64,000 nucleotides of DNA from JAHEKO01 sp965212505 (GTDB lineage: Bacteria; Acidobacteriota; Thermoanaerobaculia; Multivoradales; JAHEKO01): the NCBI GenBank assembly GCA_965212505.1, contig OZ243123.1:4774001-4838000 (forward strand), written 5' to 3'. Position 1 is the stretch's first letter, and each line of letters opens with the position of its first letter. The notes below the pieces were generated by a model. It ran no database searches. It saw only the letters and a program-made list of their open reading frames with translations, and had not been told where the DNA came from. The translations under genes were made by a program, and so were the position numbers. Shown one piece after another: positions 32,991-41,619 of the stretch.

Positions 32991-35285
32991 ATGCTGAACC
33001 TGCGGGAACGACTGGAGGGAGTGCTGTCGAGCGGCAGCACGGATCAGCGGCGGCCGGAGCTGAGCAAGACGTTCGAGTCGAACGTCAAGGGGCTCTACAT
33101 CATCGGTGATCTGGCGGGCGCGCCGGTGATCAAACTGGCGATGGCGCAGGCGGTCGAGCTGATCGACCACCTGGCGGGGCGCTCCGACCTGAAGCGGCCG
33201 ACCGATGCCGAGTCGGTCGACCTTCTGATCGTTGGCGCGGGCGCCGCCGGACTCAACGCCGCACTCGCCGCCCAGGAGAAAGGTCTCTCGGCGATCGTGC
33301 TCGAGAAGGGCAAGATCGCCAATACGATCGAGAACTTCCCAGAAGGTAAGTGGGTCTATGCCGAGCCGGACGAGACGCCCGCCAAGGGCAAGCTGTGGCT
33401 CGACGGTGCGCGCAAGGAGGACCTGGTCGAGCGTTGGAACGCCATCGTGCGCGACAACCAACTCGACGTGCGCTCCGAGGAGCCGCTGACCGAATTGGAC
33501 CGCCAACCCGACGGAACGTTTGTCGGCCGCACCCCGAAGGGTGAGTACCGGGCGCGGAAGGTTGTGCTGGCGACCGGGCAGCGCGGCAACCCCCGCAAGC
33601 TCAACTGTCCGGGCGAGGAACTCGAGCACGTCTACCACCGGCTTTACTCGCCGACGAAGTACCGTGACGAAGACATCCTGGTGGTGGGTGGCGGTAACAG
33701 CGCGGTCGAGGCGGCGCTGACCCTGGCGAAACGCAACCGGGTTCGACTCTCCTATCGACGAGGAGAGTTCGGGCGGCTGTTCAAAGACAATCGACAGCAG
33801 CTCGACGAGGCGGTCGCCGATGGCAAGATCGAGCTGATCCTCAACTCGAACGTGCGCGAGTTCCGTGCCCGGGAGGCGGTGCTCGGTGTTGATCGTGGCG
33901 GGCACGAGGAGGAACGCGTGGTGCCCGCTCAGCACGCGTTCTGTCTGATCGGCGCGGAACTACCGGTGAAGTTTCTCAAGAGCCTGGGCATCCGGCTCGA
34001 GAACGAATGGACCGGCTCGCTCTGGTGGTCGCTCCTGCTGACCGCCGCCACCCTTTTCGGCCTGTCGATGTTCGGAGGGAGCCTGGGTGGCGAGATGCCG
34101 CTCGGCCTCGACGCAACCGGCTCGCTCCCGATGCTCGGAGGCCTCGGCGCCCTGGCCGCTGTCGGCGCGCTCGTCTGGACCGGCGCGCGCGGCAATCGAT
34201 GGTCGTGGCTGGGTCTCTCGTTCTTCGCCTGGTACTCGATCTACGGCATCAAGGTCGGCACCGGTTCCGAGTTCTGGCCCTACAAGGGCTGGGGCTACGA
34301 GTCGATGTCGTTCTTTTCGCGTCCTTGGGCCTTCTGGTACACGGTGATGTACACGGCGCTGATGACGATCTTCGGGATCTCGGCGTTGAAACGCTGGGGG
34401 CTCGACCGCAAGGACAAGTTCCAGATCTGGCGCTACACGAGCCTCATCGGCTTCCAGTGGATCTTCTTCTTCCTGGTGCCGGAGTACCTCTTCCAACTTG
34501 CGGTCAAATACCAGTGGGTGGGCGAGACGCTCGCCAGCGATCCACAGTTTGTCGACCAGGCGTGGCGCTCCTACGGCATCGTCTACGCCTGGCCCCTATT
34601 CATCTACACCTGGTTCTACGACCCGCACATGATCTGGGTGGTTTGGGGCGTCGTGTTGACCTTCCTGATCATCCCCATGTTCGTGCTCTTCCACGGCAAG
34701 CGCTACTGCTCGTGGGTCTGCGGCTGCGGAGGTCTCGCCGAGACGTTCGGCGACCGTTGGCGCCACCTGGCACCGAAGGGACGGTTCTCGATCAAGCTCG
34801 AAGCGATGGGCACCGTCGTCTTGATCTTCGCCGCCTTCCTGACGGTGGTCATGCTGGCCAAGGATGTCTACGGTCTCTACAAGACCGCCGACTGGAGCAT
34901 CTATCTGTACCGCATTCTGGTCGATGTCTGGCTGGTTGGCATTCTGCCCGTGACCGTCTACCCCTTCATGGGTGGCAAGGTCTGGTGCCGCTTCTGGTGC
35001 CCGCTCGCCAAGATGATGCAGTTCTCGTCGAAGGCGTTCACCGCACTGGGACTCTCGCGCTTCCACATCGTCGCCAACGACAAGTGCATCGCGTGCAACG
35101 AGTGTTCGCGCAACTGCCAGGTCGGGATCGACGTCATGCAGTATGCGCTCAAGCAGGAGACGCTCGACAATGCGACGTCGTCATGTATTGGCTGCGGGGT
35201 CTGCGTGAGTGTTTGTCCGATGGATACGCTCTCCTTCGACAACAGCGGCCAGACCGAAGCGAAGACGAGCCCGCCGCCGATCTAG
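32991..35285 (+). CDS. flavin pyridine-nucleotide oxidoreductase fused to NapH/NosR-type membrane Fe-S protein
   Basis: A 764-residue fusion, GAGAGG before the ATG. Residues about 75-340 are a thioredoxin-reductase-like FAD/NAD(P) fold (LLIVGAGAAGLNAA, KVVLATGQRGNPRKL, ILVVGGGNSAVEAAL). Then come about six or seven membrane helices with NapH/NosR signatures (GKRYCSWVCGCGGLAETFGDRW, GGKVWCRFWCPLAKMM). The C-terminus has two ferredoxin [4Fe-4S] sites (CIACNECSRNC, CIGCGVCVSVCP). An FAD-type LYIIGDLAGAPVIK box lies before the first dinucleotide motif, opposite to the usual order. It probably moves electrons from NAD(P)H across the membrane to exported partners. Last gene of the operon; its end faces ada. 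Confidence 0.85.
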   Translation: MLNLRERLEGVLSSGSTDQRRPELSKTFESNVKGLYIIGDLAGAPVIKLAMAQAVELIDHLAGRSDLKRPTDAESVDLLIVGAGAAGLNAALAAQEKGLSAIVLEKGKIANTIENFPEGKWVYAEPDETPAKGKLWLDGARKEDLVERWNAIVRDNQLDVRSEEPLTELDRQPDGTFVGRTPKGEYRARKVVLATGQRGNPRKLNCPGEELEHVYHRLYSPTKYRDEDILVVGGGNSAVEAALTLAKRNRVRLSYRRGEFGRLFKDNRQQLDEAVADGKIELILNSNVREFRAREAVLGVDRGGHEEERVVPAQHAFCLIGAELPVKFLKSLGIRLENEWTGSLWWSLLLTAATLFGLSMFGGSLGGEMPLGLDATGSLPMLGGLGALAAVGALVWTGARGNRWSWLGLSFFAWYSIYGIKVGTGSEFWPYKGWGYESMSFFSRPWAFWYTVMYTALMTIFGISALKRWGLDRKDKFQIWRYTSLIGFQWIFFFLVPEYLFQLAVKYQWVGETLASDPQFVDQAWRSYGIVYAWPLFIYTWFYDPHMIWVVWGVVLTFLIIPMFVLFHGKRYCSWVCGCGGLAETFGDRWRHLAPKGRFSIKLEAMGTVVLIFAAFLTVVMLAKDVYGLYKTADWSIYLYRILVDVWLVGILPVTVYPFMGGKVWCRFWCPLAKMMQFSSKAFTALGLSRFHIVANDKCIACNECSRNCQVGIDVMQYALKQETLDNATSSCIGCGVCVSVCPMDTLSFDNSGQTEAKTSPPPI

Positions 35286-35297
35286 CGGCACGGCGTG

Positions 35298-36422
35298 TCA
35301 GTCGTCACTCGTCGACTTGGCTGGCGTCGGTCTTTCCTCGTTGGAACGTTCCTCCGCTAGCAGTCGAGACTTCCTGTCGGCGCCCCACCGGTATCCGCCA
35401 GAGCTGCCCGACGCCTTGACGACCCGGTGGCACGGAACGACGAGCGCCACGCGGTTGGCCGCACAGGCGCGGGCTACCGCTCGAGCGGCTGTCGGCTGGC
35501 CGACCAGGGCGGCGACTTCGCTGTAGCTTCGCGTCTCTCCGCGTGGAATCCGAGTCAGGGCGTCCCAGACTCTTAGTTGGAACTCCGTAGCGGGGGTGTC
35601 GATCGGCAACGCCTCGGCCTTGTCGTCTCCCGAAACTCTCCGAAGGACTTCGTCCAGCCACGAACGCAGCTGTTCGTCCGCCCGCTCGAGCGAGGCGTGA
35701 GGCAGCTCTCGCTGAAGCTCCGCCTCGAGCTCTCGATCGTCGTCACCGAGCAGCACAGAGCAGACGCCTCGACTCGTGGCCGCCACGAGAATACGACCCA
35801 GGGCAGACTCGGCCGTCGCAAACAGCACGTGAGCTCCCTTGCCTCCCTCGCGCCATTCTCCGGGTGTCATTCCGAGCCTTCTGTCGGACTGAGAGTAGAG
35901 CTGGCTCGCCGAGGTGAAGCCCGCTTCGTACACCGCGTCGGTAACGCTCTTCTCAGTCCTCAGCGACCGTCGAACCCGCTCTAGGCGCCGCCAGTTGACG
36001 TAGCCCTGAGGTGTGAGTCCGAAGACTCTTTTGAAGGTTCTCTGGAGATGCCAACGGCTGCTACCGACGGCTTCAGCCAGATCCGATAACCGAACCGTTT
36101 CGTCGAGGTGGTCTTCGAGGTGTTCGCGCGCCGCCTCCGCCAGGCGCCGAGCCGGGTCGTGTCGCTCCGCTCGTGGGTCACATCTCAAACAGGCACGAAA
36201 ACCTGCCACCTCCGCCTCGTCGGGCCTGCCGAAGAGGCGCACATTCCGGCGCAAGGGGCGCCGAGCCGAGCAGGATGGCCGACAGTAGATCCCCGTCGTT
36301 ACGACACCGAACACAAAACGACCGTCACTCCCACGGTCGCGAATCTTGATAGCCGCCCACGCAGCCTCGAAGTCGGGTGGTTCCAAAAGGTCGCTGTTCA
36401 TATGCTCGCTCGGCATCGCCAT
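35298..36422 (-). CDS. ada: bifunctional Ada: methylated-DNA repair and transcription activator
   Basis: A 374-residue Ada protein with all three parts. The N-terminal zinc domain has C47, C51, C78 and C81 (IYCRPSCSARRPL, FRACLRC) and accepts methyl groups from phosphotriesters. The AraC-type HTH spans about 90-195 (LSDLAEAVGSSRWHLQRTFKRVFG). The C-terminal O6-alkylguanine transferase has the acceptor site VVPCHRVVKASGSSGGYRWG. Starts at 36422, 36416 or 36401 are possible; none has a strong ribosome site. It lies 12 bases after the DUF1203 gene and is probably cotranscribed. Confidence 0.93.
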   Translation of the reverse strand: MAMPSEHMNSDLLEPPDFEAAWAAIKIRDRGSDGRFVFGVVTTGIYCRPSCSARRPLRRNVRLFGRPDEAEVAGFRACLRCDPRAERHDPARRLAEAAREHLEDHLDETVRLSDLAEAVGSSRWHLQRTFKRVFGLTPQGYVNWRRLERVRRSLRTEKSVTDAVYEAGFTSASQLYSQSDRRLGMTPGEWREGGKGAHVLFATAESALGRILVAATSRGVCSVLLGDDDRELEAELQRELPHASLERADEQLRSWLDEVLRRVSGDDKAEALPIDTPATEFQLRVWDALTRIPRGETRSYSEVAALVGQPTAARAVARACAANRVALVVPCHRVVKASGSSGGYRWGADRKSRLLAEERSNEERPTPAKSTSDD

Positions 36423-36434
36423 TATGGCGACCTG

Positions 36435-36914
36435 TCAGCAAGCCGCTCTGCGTTCGACACGGAAGTCGTAGCAACCCGCCTCTGTGTCGTGAACATGAAT
36501 GTAGTCGACCGCGTCCACTCGACTGAGGAGCGTTTCGATTGACTTCTGCAAATTGCCTGGCTCGCAGAACTCCTGGCTGTGGAGTTTCCGTGGGTTCGAA
36601 TAGGCGTAGAGCGTCATCGCGCGAGCCTCGACCTCTTCTGGGAGCTCTCCGTCTTCTGGATAGCGCTGACACGGGCGACTGTGGACGAAGACAGGTCCGG
36701 GGAGGGCGGGCGCCTGTAGCGAGGCGAAGGGGTCGTAGGTGAACAGAAGGCGCTGCTCCTGTCCGATCTCGAAGGCTCGTAGACAGTGCCTGCACGGCCC
36801 GTGGCCGCGAGCTAGCTCCGTGTGAGTCGGATGGGCTGCGAAGGGCGATACCTGAGTCTCGCGAACGGCCTCTACGGTTTCGGTTGGAATTGCCACGATG
36901 CGGATCGGAATCAC
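36435..36914 (-). CDS. DUF1203 family protein
   Basis: A 159-residue protein with the DUF1203 layout: GHGPCRHCLRAFEIGQEQRLLFTYDPF, GPVFVHSRPCQRY, and near the end VDYIHVHDTEAGCYDFRVE. The GTG at 36914 is chosen because AGGAGGG lies 9 bases upstream and the family begins there (VIPIRIVAIPTETVEA); a TTG at 36992 would add 26 residues. Function unknown; it leads an apparent two-gene unit with ada. Confidence 0.82.
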   Translation of the reverse strand: MIPIRIVAIPTETVEAVRETQVSPFAAHPTHTELARGHGPCRHCLRAFEIGQEQRLLFTYDPFASLQAPALPGPVFVHSRPCQRYPEDGELPEEVEARAMTLYAYSNPRKLHSQEFCEPGNLQKSIETLLSRVDAVDYIHVHDTEAGCYDFRVERRAAC

Positions 36915-37090
36915 TTGGGGCCTCCCTCCTGCGTCGGTTGCGGTGGGAAGGGTTTCCCATCGCCCGGTTCGCAGTCTAGGGAGGGCCGACAAGTTGTTGC
37001 TATAGGAGGGTTGCGGCCGAATTCTCTGTCCGATCCATCGGGGCCTCGGGTTCGACCGCTAGCGAGCGATCGACGTGGCGTCCGCTCCGA

Positions 37091-38317
37091 CTACTGCTTC
37101 GCAGTGAACCGGACCTTCTTCGACGGCTTCGATGTGCGCACGCCGTTGAAGGCCCGTATCCGCACCACGTACTCCTCTCCCGCCACCAGGTCACGGATTG
37201 TTGCCTTCTTTGCGGTGGCGGAGACGCGGCCGATCTCCTCGAAGCCCGTGGTCGAGGACGCTAGCTCGATGATGAAGCCTTCCCGGTTGAACGAATCGTG
37301 CTTCCACGAGAGCTTCGCCTTCCCTCGCTTGCGCTTCTTGGCCTTGACGTTCTTCGGCTTTGCGGGCCGTTTGAGGTCGAGCTCGATCCGACGAACCGCA
37401 TTGCCGAAGCCGTTTGTGTAGAGAACGCTGCCAGCCCGGTCGCGTGCCATGGCGTTCGGCTGATTGAACTGCGCCACGAGGTTCTCGCCGTCGACTCGCC
37501 CGGCAGTGCCACTCCCGGCGAGCAGGTCGATCTGGGCGCTCTCGATATCGACGCGATGGATCTGGTGGCCGCTTCTAGAAGAGACGTAGAGGTGTCCCGC
37601 GACATAGGTCACGTGTCCGTTGCCGCCCCCCGGAATGGTCGCAAAGGTCTCCACATTGCCCTGATCGTCGATCTTGAGGAGCGCGCCGTTGTTGAAGTTG
37701 ACGACGTAGAGGGTCCCCTCCTCGTCGAATGTGATTCCGTTCGGACAGAGGAAGAGCGAGCTCTGAGCAAAGACGCTCGTCGAACCGTCCGGAGCGACAC
37801 GCGTGAGGTTGTTCTGGTCGCACATCGCGACGTAGAAAGTGCCCTTCCTGTCGATGGCGATTCCGACGGGGCCGGTCAACCCGTCGACGAACGTCTCGGT
37901 TGTGCCGTCGGGAGCGATTCTCGTGATCGAGTCGCTCGCGGTATTCGCGCCGTAGTTCGACTGGTAGAGGTTCCCATCGGCGTCGAAAGCGTTCCCCGAC
38001 GGGGTGTCGAGGCCGGTGGCGAAGATCGACACGTTTCCGTTGAGGTCGATCTTGAAGAGCTGGGTGCCGCCGAAGTCGGCGGAGTAGACATTCCCCTCGG
38101 CGTCCACCGAGATCCCTCCGGCCGTGTTCGAGCCGCTCGGGAGGGCGTAGGTCGTCACTTCGGCGCGTGCGACCAGAGCCAGGGCGCCGATCGCCAAAAG
38201 CAGAGTCGCCGCCCGCTGAAGTGTCGCCGAGCGGCGTCCGGGATGTTCCTCGTGGGTCGGTCTGTTCGAGCTGGACGGGTACGGGGTGGTCGTTGCGCGG
38301 AAGCCATGGCCATTCAT
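37091..38317 (-). CDS. exported NHL beta-propeller with C-terminal Fn3-like domain
   Basis: A 408-residue exported protein. After a long basic N-region there is a hydrophobic signal (TLLLAIGALALVARAE, about 38-53). NHL/SMP-30-like repeats follow (GGISVDAEGNVYSADFGG, NAFDADGNLYQSNYG, VGIAIDRKGTFYVA, GITFDEEGTLYVVNF), then a Lys-rich linker and a fibronectin-III-like C-terminus (SWKHDSFNREGFIIEL, EEYVVRIRAFNG). The likely role is binding or scaffold rather than catalysis. ATG 38317 has only a weak ribosome site, so the start is uncertain by tens of residues. Confidence 0.72.
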   Translation of the reverse strand: MNGHGFRATTTPYPSSSNRPTHEEHPGRRSATLQRAATLLLAIGALALVARAEVTTYALPSGSNTAGGISVDAEGNVYSADFGGTQLFKIDLNGNVSIFATGLDTPSGNAFDADGNLYQSNYGANTASDSITRIAPDGTTETFVDGLTGPVGIAIDRKGTFYVAMCDQNNLTRVAPDGSTSVFAQSSLFLCPNGITFDEEGTLYVVNFNNGALLKIDDQGNVETFATIPGGGNGHVTYVAGHLYVSSRSGHQIHRVDIESAQIDLLAGSGTAGRVDGENLVAQFNQPNAMARDRAGSVLYTNGFGNAVRRIELDLKRPAKPKNVKAKKRKRGKAKLSWKHDSFNREGFIIELASSTTGFEEIGRVSATAKKATIRDLVAGEEYVVRIRAFNGVRTSKPSKKVRFTAKQ

Positions 38318-38420
38318 GGCGCCTACATAGGCCTGAACTCGGCGACGTTGCAAGACACGTCAGATAAAAATCCTGGCAATCGGCGTTGACATCCATCGTG
38401 CAGCCTGACGGCTGCTCGAG

Positions 38421-39929
38421 TCAGACCCCGAGCTGACGCAGTGACGGACAGGCTTCGCCGTCGGGCCAGTTCATCTCGTCGAGTATCTCGATGAAGCGCG
38501 GGTCGACTCGCAGGAAGGGCAAACTCCATCCGCTGCGGGCTTCGCAGGCCTCGGCCAGCGCGCTGCGCGCCTCGAGCGGCCGCCCCAGTCGATGATGAAG
38601 AACCGACATCTCGGACGCGACGCGAATTCCCGAGTCCTCCATCGACCGCATACGAGCGAGCAGGAGGGTGTACCACTGCTCGAGCGAGGTCGGCTGGGCC
38701 ATGCCGATCCTGTCGGCCAGCCGGCGGGCTACCCCCAGGGCTGACGATTCCTCGCTGAGAGCCAGAAGCGAGTCGATTTCGATCGTCGCGGAGAACATAG
38801 AACCCGGCGACTCGGAAGCCTCGGCCCAACTCAGCGCAGCTCGGTAGTCTCCGGCCAGAAACGCTGCATAGGCGGCGTCGGATTTCAGACCTCGGTCGTG
38901 TTGGTTGGCCTGTACCGCGGCCTCGTAGCTCTCGAGCGCTTTGGAATGGTCCGCCAGTGCCAGCATGATCATGCCGTAGAGTCCCCAGTTCTCGGGGTCC
39001 CCGGGCTCGAGTGCCAGGGCGCTGCGGGCGAACGGGAGGGCCTTTCGAGGGTCCAGCTGGTAGCGAAAAGCGTGATAGCCGAGAATTCTCTGGGCCAGTC
39101 CCGAGTCGGGCTTGGCCGACGCCGCCTGCTCGGCGTAAAACTGCATCGGCTGTGCCACCTCGTCGATCGGTAGCCGGCTCCAGCGGAGCGAGTAGTAGGC
39201 CTCAGCGAGTGCCAGGTGGGCGGGCACGTAGCCGGCTCGGCCAAGGTCAGCGAGGATCATGCGGCCTCGCGCACGCTCCCGCTCGTCGCGCGAGCCGACG
39301 AGCCTCCTGGCCTCCGGAAAGCTGGACAGCTCTTCCGCGGTGATCGGTTGGCTGGGCCCGTCGCTCGACGCGGGCTGCGCGACCCATCCCCAGATGGCGA
39401 TCGCCGCCAGGCCGGCGACGGCACCGAGGCCCGCCAGTACCGCTAGGGTGGGTCTTCGAGGTGCCCTCATGGGCGATGCTGGCGACGACTCGATGCGTGC
39501 GACGAAGCGGTACCCCTGACCAGGGACGGTTTCGATGAACTCTCCCTCGGGGTCGGCCGAGGCGAGAGCCTTTCGCAGCTTCTGGACGGTTACGTTGATA
39601 TTGCGGTCGAAGTCGACATACGTGTCCTGGCCCCACAGGTGTTCGCGGATCTCGCTCCGGGTGACCGTCTCTCCTGCTCGCGCAGCCAGAAGCCACAACA
39701 GCTTCAGCGGCTGCGGGCCGAGGTGGACGGTGCGGCCGTGCCTGTGGAGGGACCGCGGCACGTCCGAGAGTTCGAAGTCGCGGAACTCGAGCACCTGCCG
39801 AAAGCCAGCCGGAACGCGGACGGAACCGTCGGCCGCTGGGTCCCCCTTGCGGTGGCCGCTGAGCTTCCGCCAGCGAAGCGACCATCGGCTTCGCAGTGTG
39901 CGGCTCTTCCCTCTCCGTTCAGGGCTCAT
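38421..39929 (-). CDS. membrane-bound winged-helix regulator with TPR domain (third CadC-like gene)
   Basis: A 502-residue regulator with a winged helix at about 46-150 (FRDFELSDVPRSLHRHGRTV, LGPQPLKLLWLLAARAGETVT, INVTVQKLRKALASADPEGEF, ETVPGQGYRFVARI), a membrane helix at about 163-185 (LAVLAGLGAVAGLAAIAIWGW) and an exported TPR-like C-terminal half (SALALEPGDPENWGLYGMIML, KALESYEAAVQANQHD). It has an unusually basic first 45 residues. It diverges from the phosphatase gene at 40108. Confidence 0.85.
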   Translation of the reverse strand: MSPERRGKSRTLRSRWSLRWRKLSGHRKGDPAADGSVRVPAGFRQVLEFRDFELSDVPRSLHRHGRTVHLGPQPLKLLWLLAARAGETVTRSEIREHLWGQDTYVDFDRNINVTVQKLRKALASADPEGEFIETVPGQGYRFVARIESSPASPMRAPRRPTLAVLAGLGAVAGLAAIAIWGWVAQPASSDGPSQPITAEELSSFPEARRLVGSRDERERARGRMILADLGRAGYVPAHLALAEAYYSLRWSRLPIDEVAQPMQFYAEQAASAKPDSGLAQRILGYHAFRYQLDPRKALPFARSALALEPGDPENWGLYGMIMLALADHSKALESYEAAVQANQHDRGLKSDAAYAAFLAGDYRAALSWAEASESPGSMFSATIEIDSLLALSEESSALGVARRLADRIGMAQPTSLEQWYTLLLARMRSMEDSGIRVASEMSVLHHRLGRPLEARSALAEACEARSGWSLPFLRVDPRFIEILDEMNWPDGEACPSLRQLGV

Positions 39930-40107
39930 TCGTACCGGCTCCGGGACCTGATCGATTCTAGTATTCCTTGGCGAGCGAGCGGTCGCATCTCGCTGCAGCC
40001 GTGGCTGCGGCCTATCCGGGAGTCCGCGATCGATCCGACGCGCGTAACGGTGGGTGCCGTCGTCGCACTACTCAAGTGTGCGACACAAGCGGCCCGAGGT
40101 GATCAAG

Positions 40108-41592
40108 ATGCAAGAGCCCCCGAGACTAGACGGCACCCTCCGGATCTGGCGACCGACGCTCTACACCTTCGTCGCCGTCTTTCTGTCGATTCTGGTGGTG
40201 GGGGCGCTCGTCGCTCCCGCCATTCTCGGTTTTGCGGAGCGTGTCTACGTCGACCTTCTCAACGACGTGAACGAGCGACAGGCGCGCGCGATGGACGCGT
40301 TCCTCCAGATCCGGCTCGAAGCGGGTCTGAGCGAGGAGCAGGCGATCGCCGAGTTCCAGGCGGCAACTGCCGGCAGCGAGGTCGACCGCGGCTATGTCTG
40401 CCTGATCAACCAGGACGACGGTCGCTACCTGAGCCACCCCAATCTCGAGCAGCTCGGGATGGACGTCAAGCCGGGTGCGGTCTTCACACCCGACGGTCGG
40501 CGGGAGTCGACCGTTTGGAGTCAGCTCATTCAGCAGGGAGCTGGCGCGATGGGCCATCTCAGCTATGGACCCCGGATGACGCAGGAGATGGTCTACTTCA
40601 CGCCGGTCGAGGGCACCGGCTGGACAATCTCGACGCACGAGAACCTGTCTCGGGTTGAGGGCGAGATCGGCCGCCTCCGCCAAGGGTTGCTCGCCGGTTC
40701 CATCGTGCTGTCGCTCCTCTTCGCGATTCCCGCTTCCGCCGCGGCACGTGGCGTGAGTCGACGCAGAGAGGCGCAGATCGAACGCCAGGGAGAGCTCGAG
40801 CGGCTGCTGCTCGAGGAAGAGGACGCTCGGAAGGCGCTTGAGCTGCAGCAGGGCCGTGACCTGCAGCTGTCTCTGCTACCCCGCGAACTGCCGGACCGCG
40901 CCGGGTTGCGGCTCGCGGCCCGGATGGAGACGGCGAGCGAGGTGGGGGGCGACTTCTACGATGTGATCGAGCGCGACGACGGTTCGTTGATCCTGGCGAT
41001 CGGCGATGCCACCGGTCACGGCCTCAAGTCCGGGATGATGGTGGTCGCGATCAAGAGTCTGCTCACCTACGGCTCGAGCGACGACGACCTCGTCGCGGTG
41101 GCCGAGAAGATGCACTCCGCCTTGCGAAGAATGCGCCTTGGGCGGCTGAACATGGCGTTCGGGCTCATGCGCCTCGACGGACCCGTGTTGGAGGCGGTCG
41201 GAGCGGGTATGCCGCCGGCGTTGATTCACCGCCGGTCGAGCGGGGCGGTGGAGGAGCTGGCCCTGAGTGGTGCGCCGCTCGGCTCGCCGATGGATTTCCC
41301 GTACTCGATCTCTCGGACCGAACTCGAGCCCGGCGACACGCTGCTCTTCATGAGCGACGGGCTGCCGGAACTGCAGCTGGCCGAGGGCGGTCACCTGGGC
41401 TATCCCGGAGTCGAGCGCCTCTATCGCGAAGCGGTCGAGACCGGTGGCGACTCTCAATCGATCGTCGATCGGCTGGTCGACCGGTTGGAGGCCTCTACCG
41501 ACCGAGAGCTGGAGGACGACGTGACGCTTCTGGTCGCGCGTCTCGGGTCCGCCGATCGTCCCGCGTCGGCGCCGGATTCGGGTCGTTCGTAG
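40108..41592 (+). CDS. membrane PP2C/SpoIIE (RsbU-type) phosphatase with Cache-like sensor
   Basis: A 494-residue signalling phosphatase. Membrane helices at about 18-40 and 205-225 flank an extracytoplasmic Cache-like sensor (YVCLINQDDGRYLSHPN, VYFTPVEGTGWTISTHE). A coiled region (about 230-265) leads to the SpoIIE/PP2C domain with metal-site motifs SEVGGDFYDVI, AIGDATGHGLKSGMM, and LFMSDGLPEL. It should dephosphorylate an anti-sigma-antagonist-type partner, not encoded nearby. GAGGTG precedes the chosen ATG at 40108. Confidence 0.88.
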   Translation: MQEPPRLDGTLRIWRPTLYTFVAVFLSILVVGALVAPAILGFAERVYVDLLNDVNERQARAMDAFLQIRLEAGLSEEQAIAEFQAATAGSEVDRGYVCLINQDDGRYLSHPNLEQLGMDVKPGAVFTPDGRRESTVWSQLIQQGAGAMGHLSYGPRMTQEMVYFTPVEGTGWTISTHENLSRVEGEIGRLRQGLLAGSIVLSLLFAIPASAAARGVSRRREAQIERQGELERLLLEEEDARKALELQQGRDLQLSLLPRELPDRAGLRLAARMETASEVGGDFYDVIERDDGSLILAIGDATGHGLKSGMMVVAIKSLLTYGSSDDDLVAVAEKMHSALRRMRLGRLNMAFGLMRLDGPVLEAVGAGMPPALIHRRSSGAVEELALSGAPLGSPMDFPYSISRTELEPGDTLLFMSDGLPELQLAEGGHLGYPGVERLYREAVETGGDSQSIVDRLVDRLEASTDRELEDDVTLLVARLGSADRPASAPDSGRS

Positions 41593-41595
41593 AGA

Positions 41596-41612
41596 GGCGA
41601 TTCAGAGTCGCC
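41596..41612. terminator. short hairpin between convergent stops
   Basis: GGCGA and TCGCC form a 5-bp stem with a 7-base loop in the 27-bp gap between two convergent genes. The stem is short, so the call is weak. Confidence 0.3.
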
Positions 41613-41619
41613 GCCCGGA

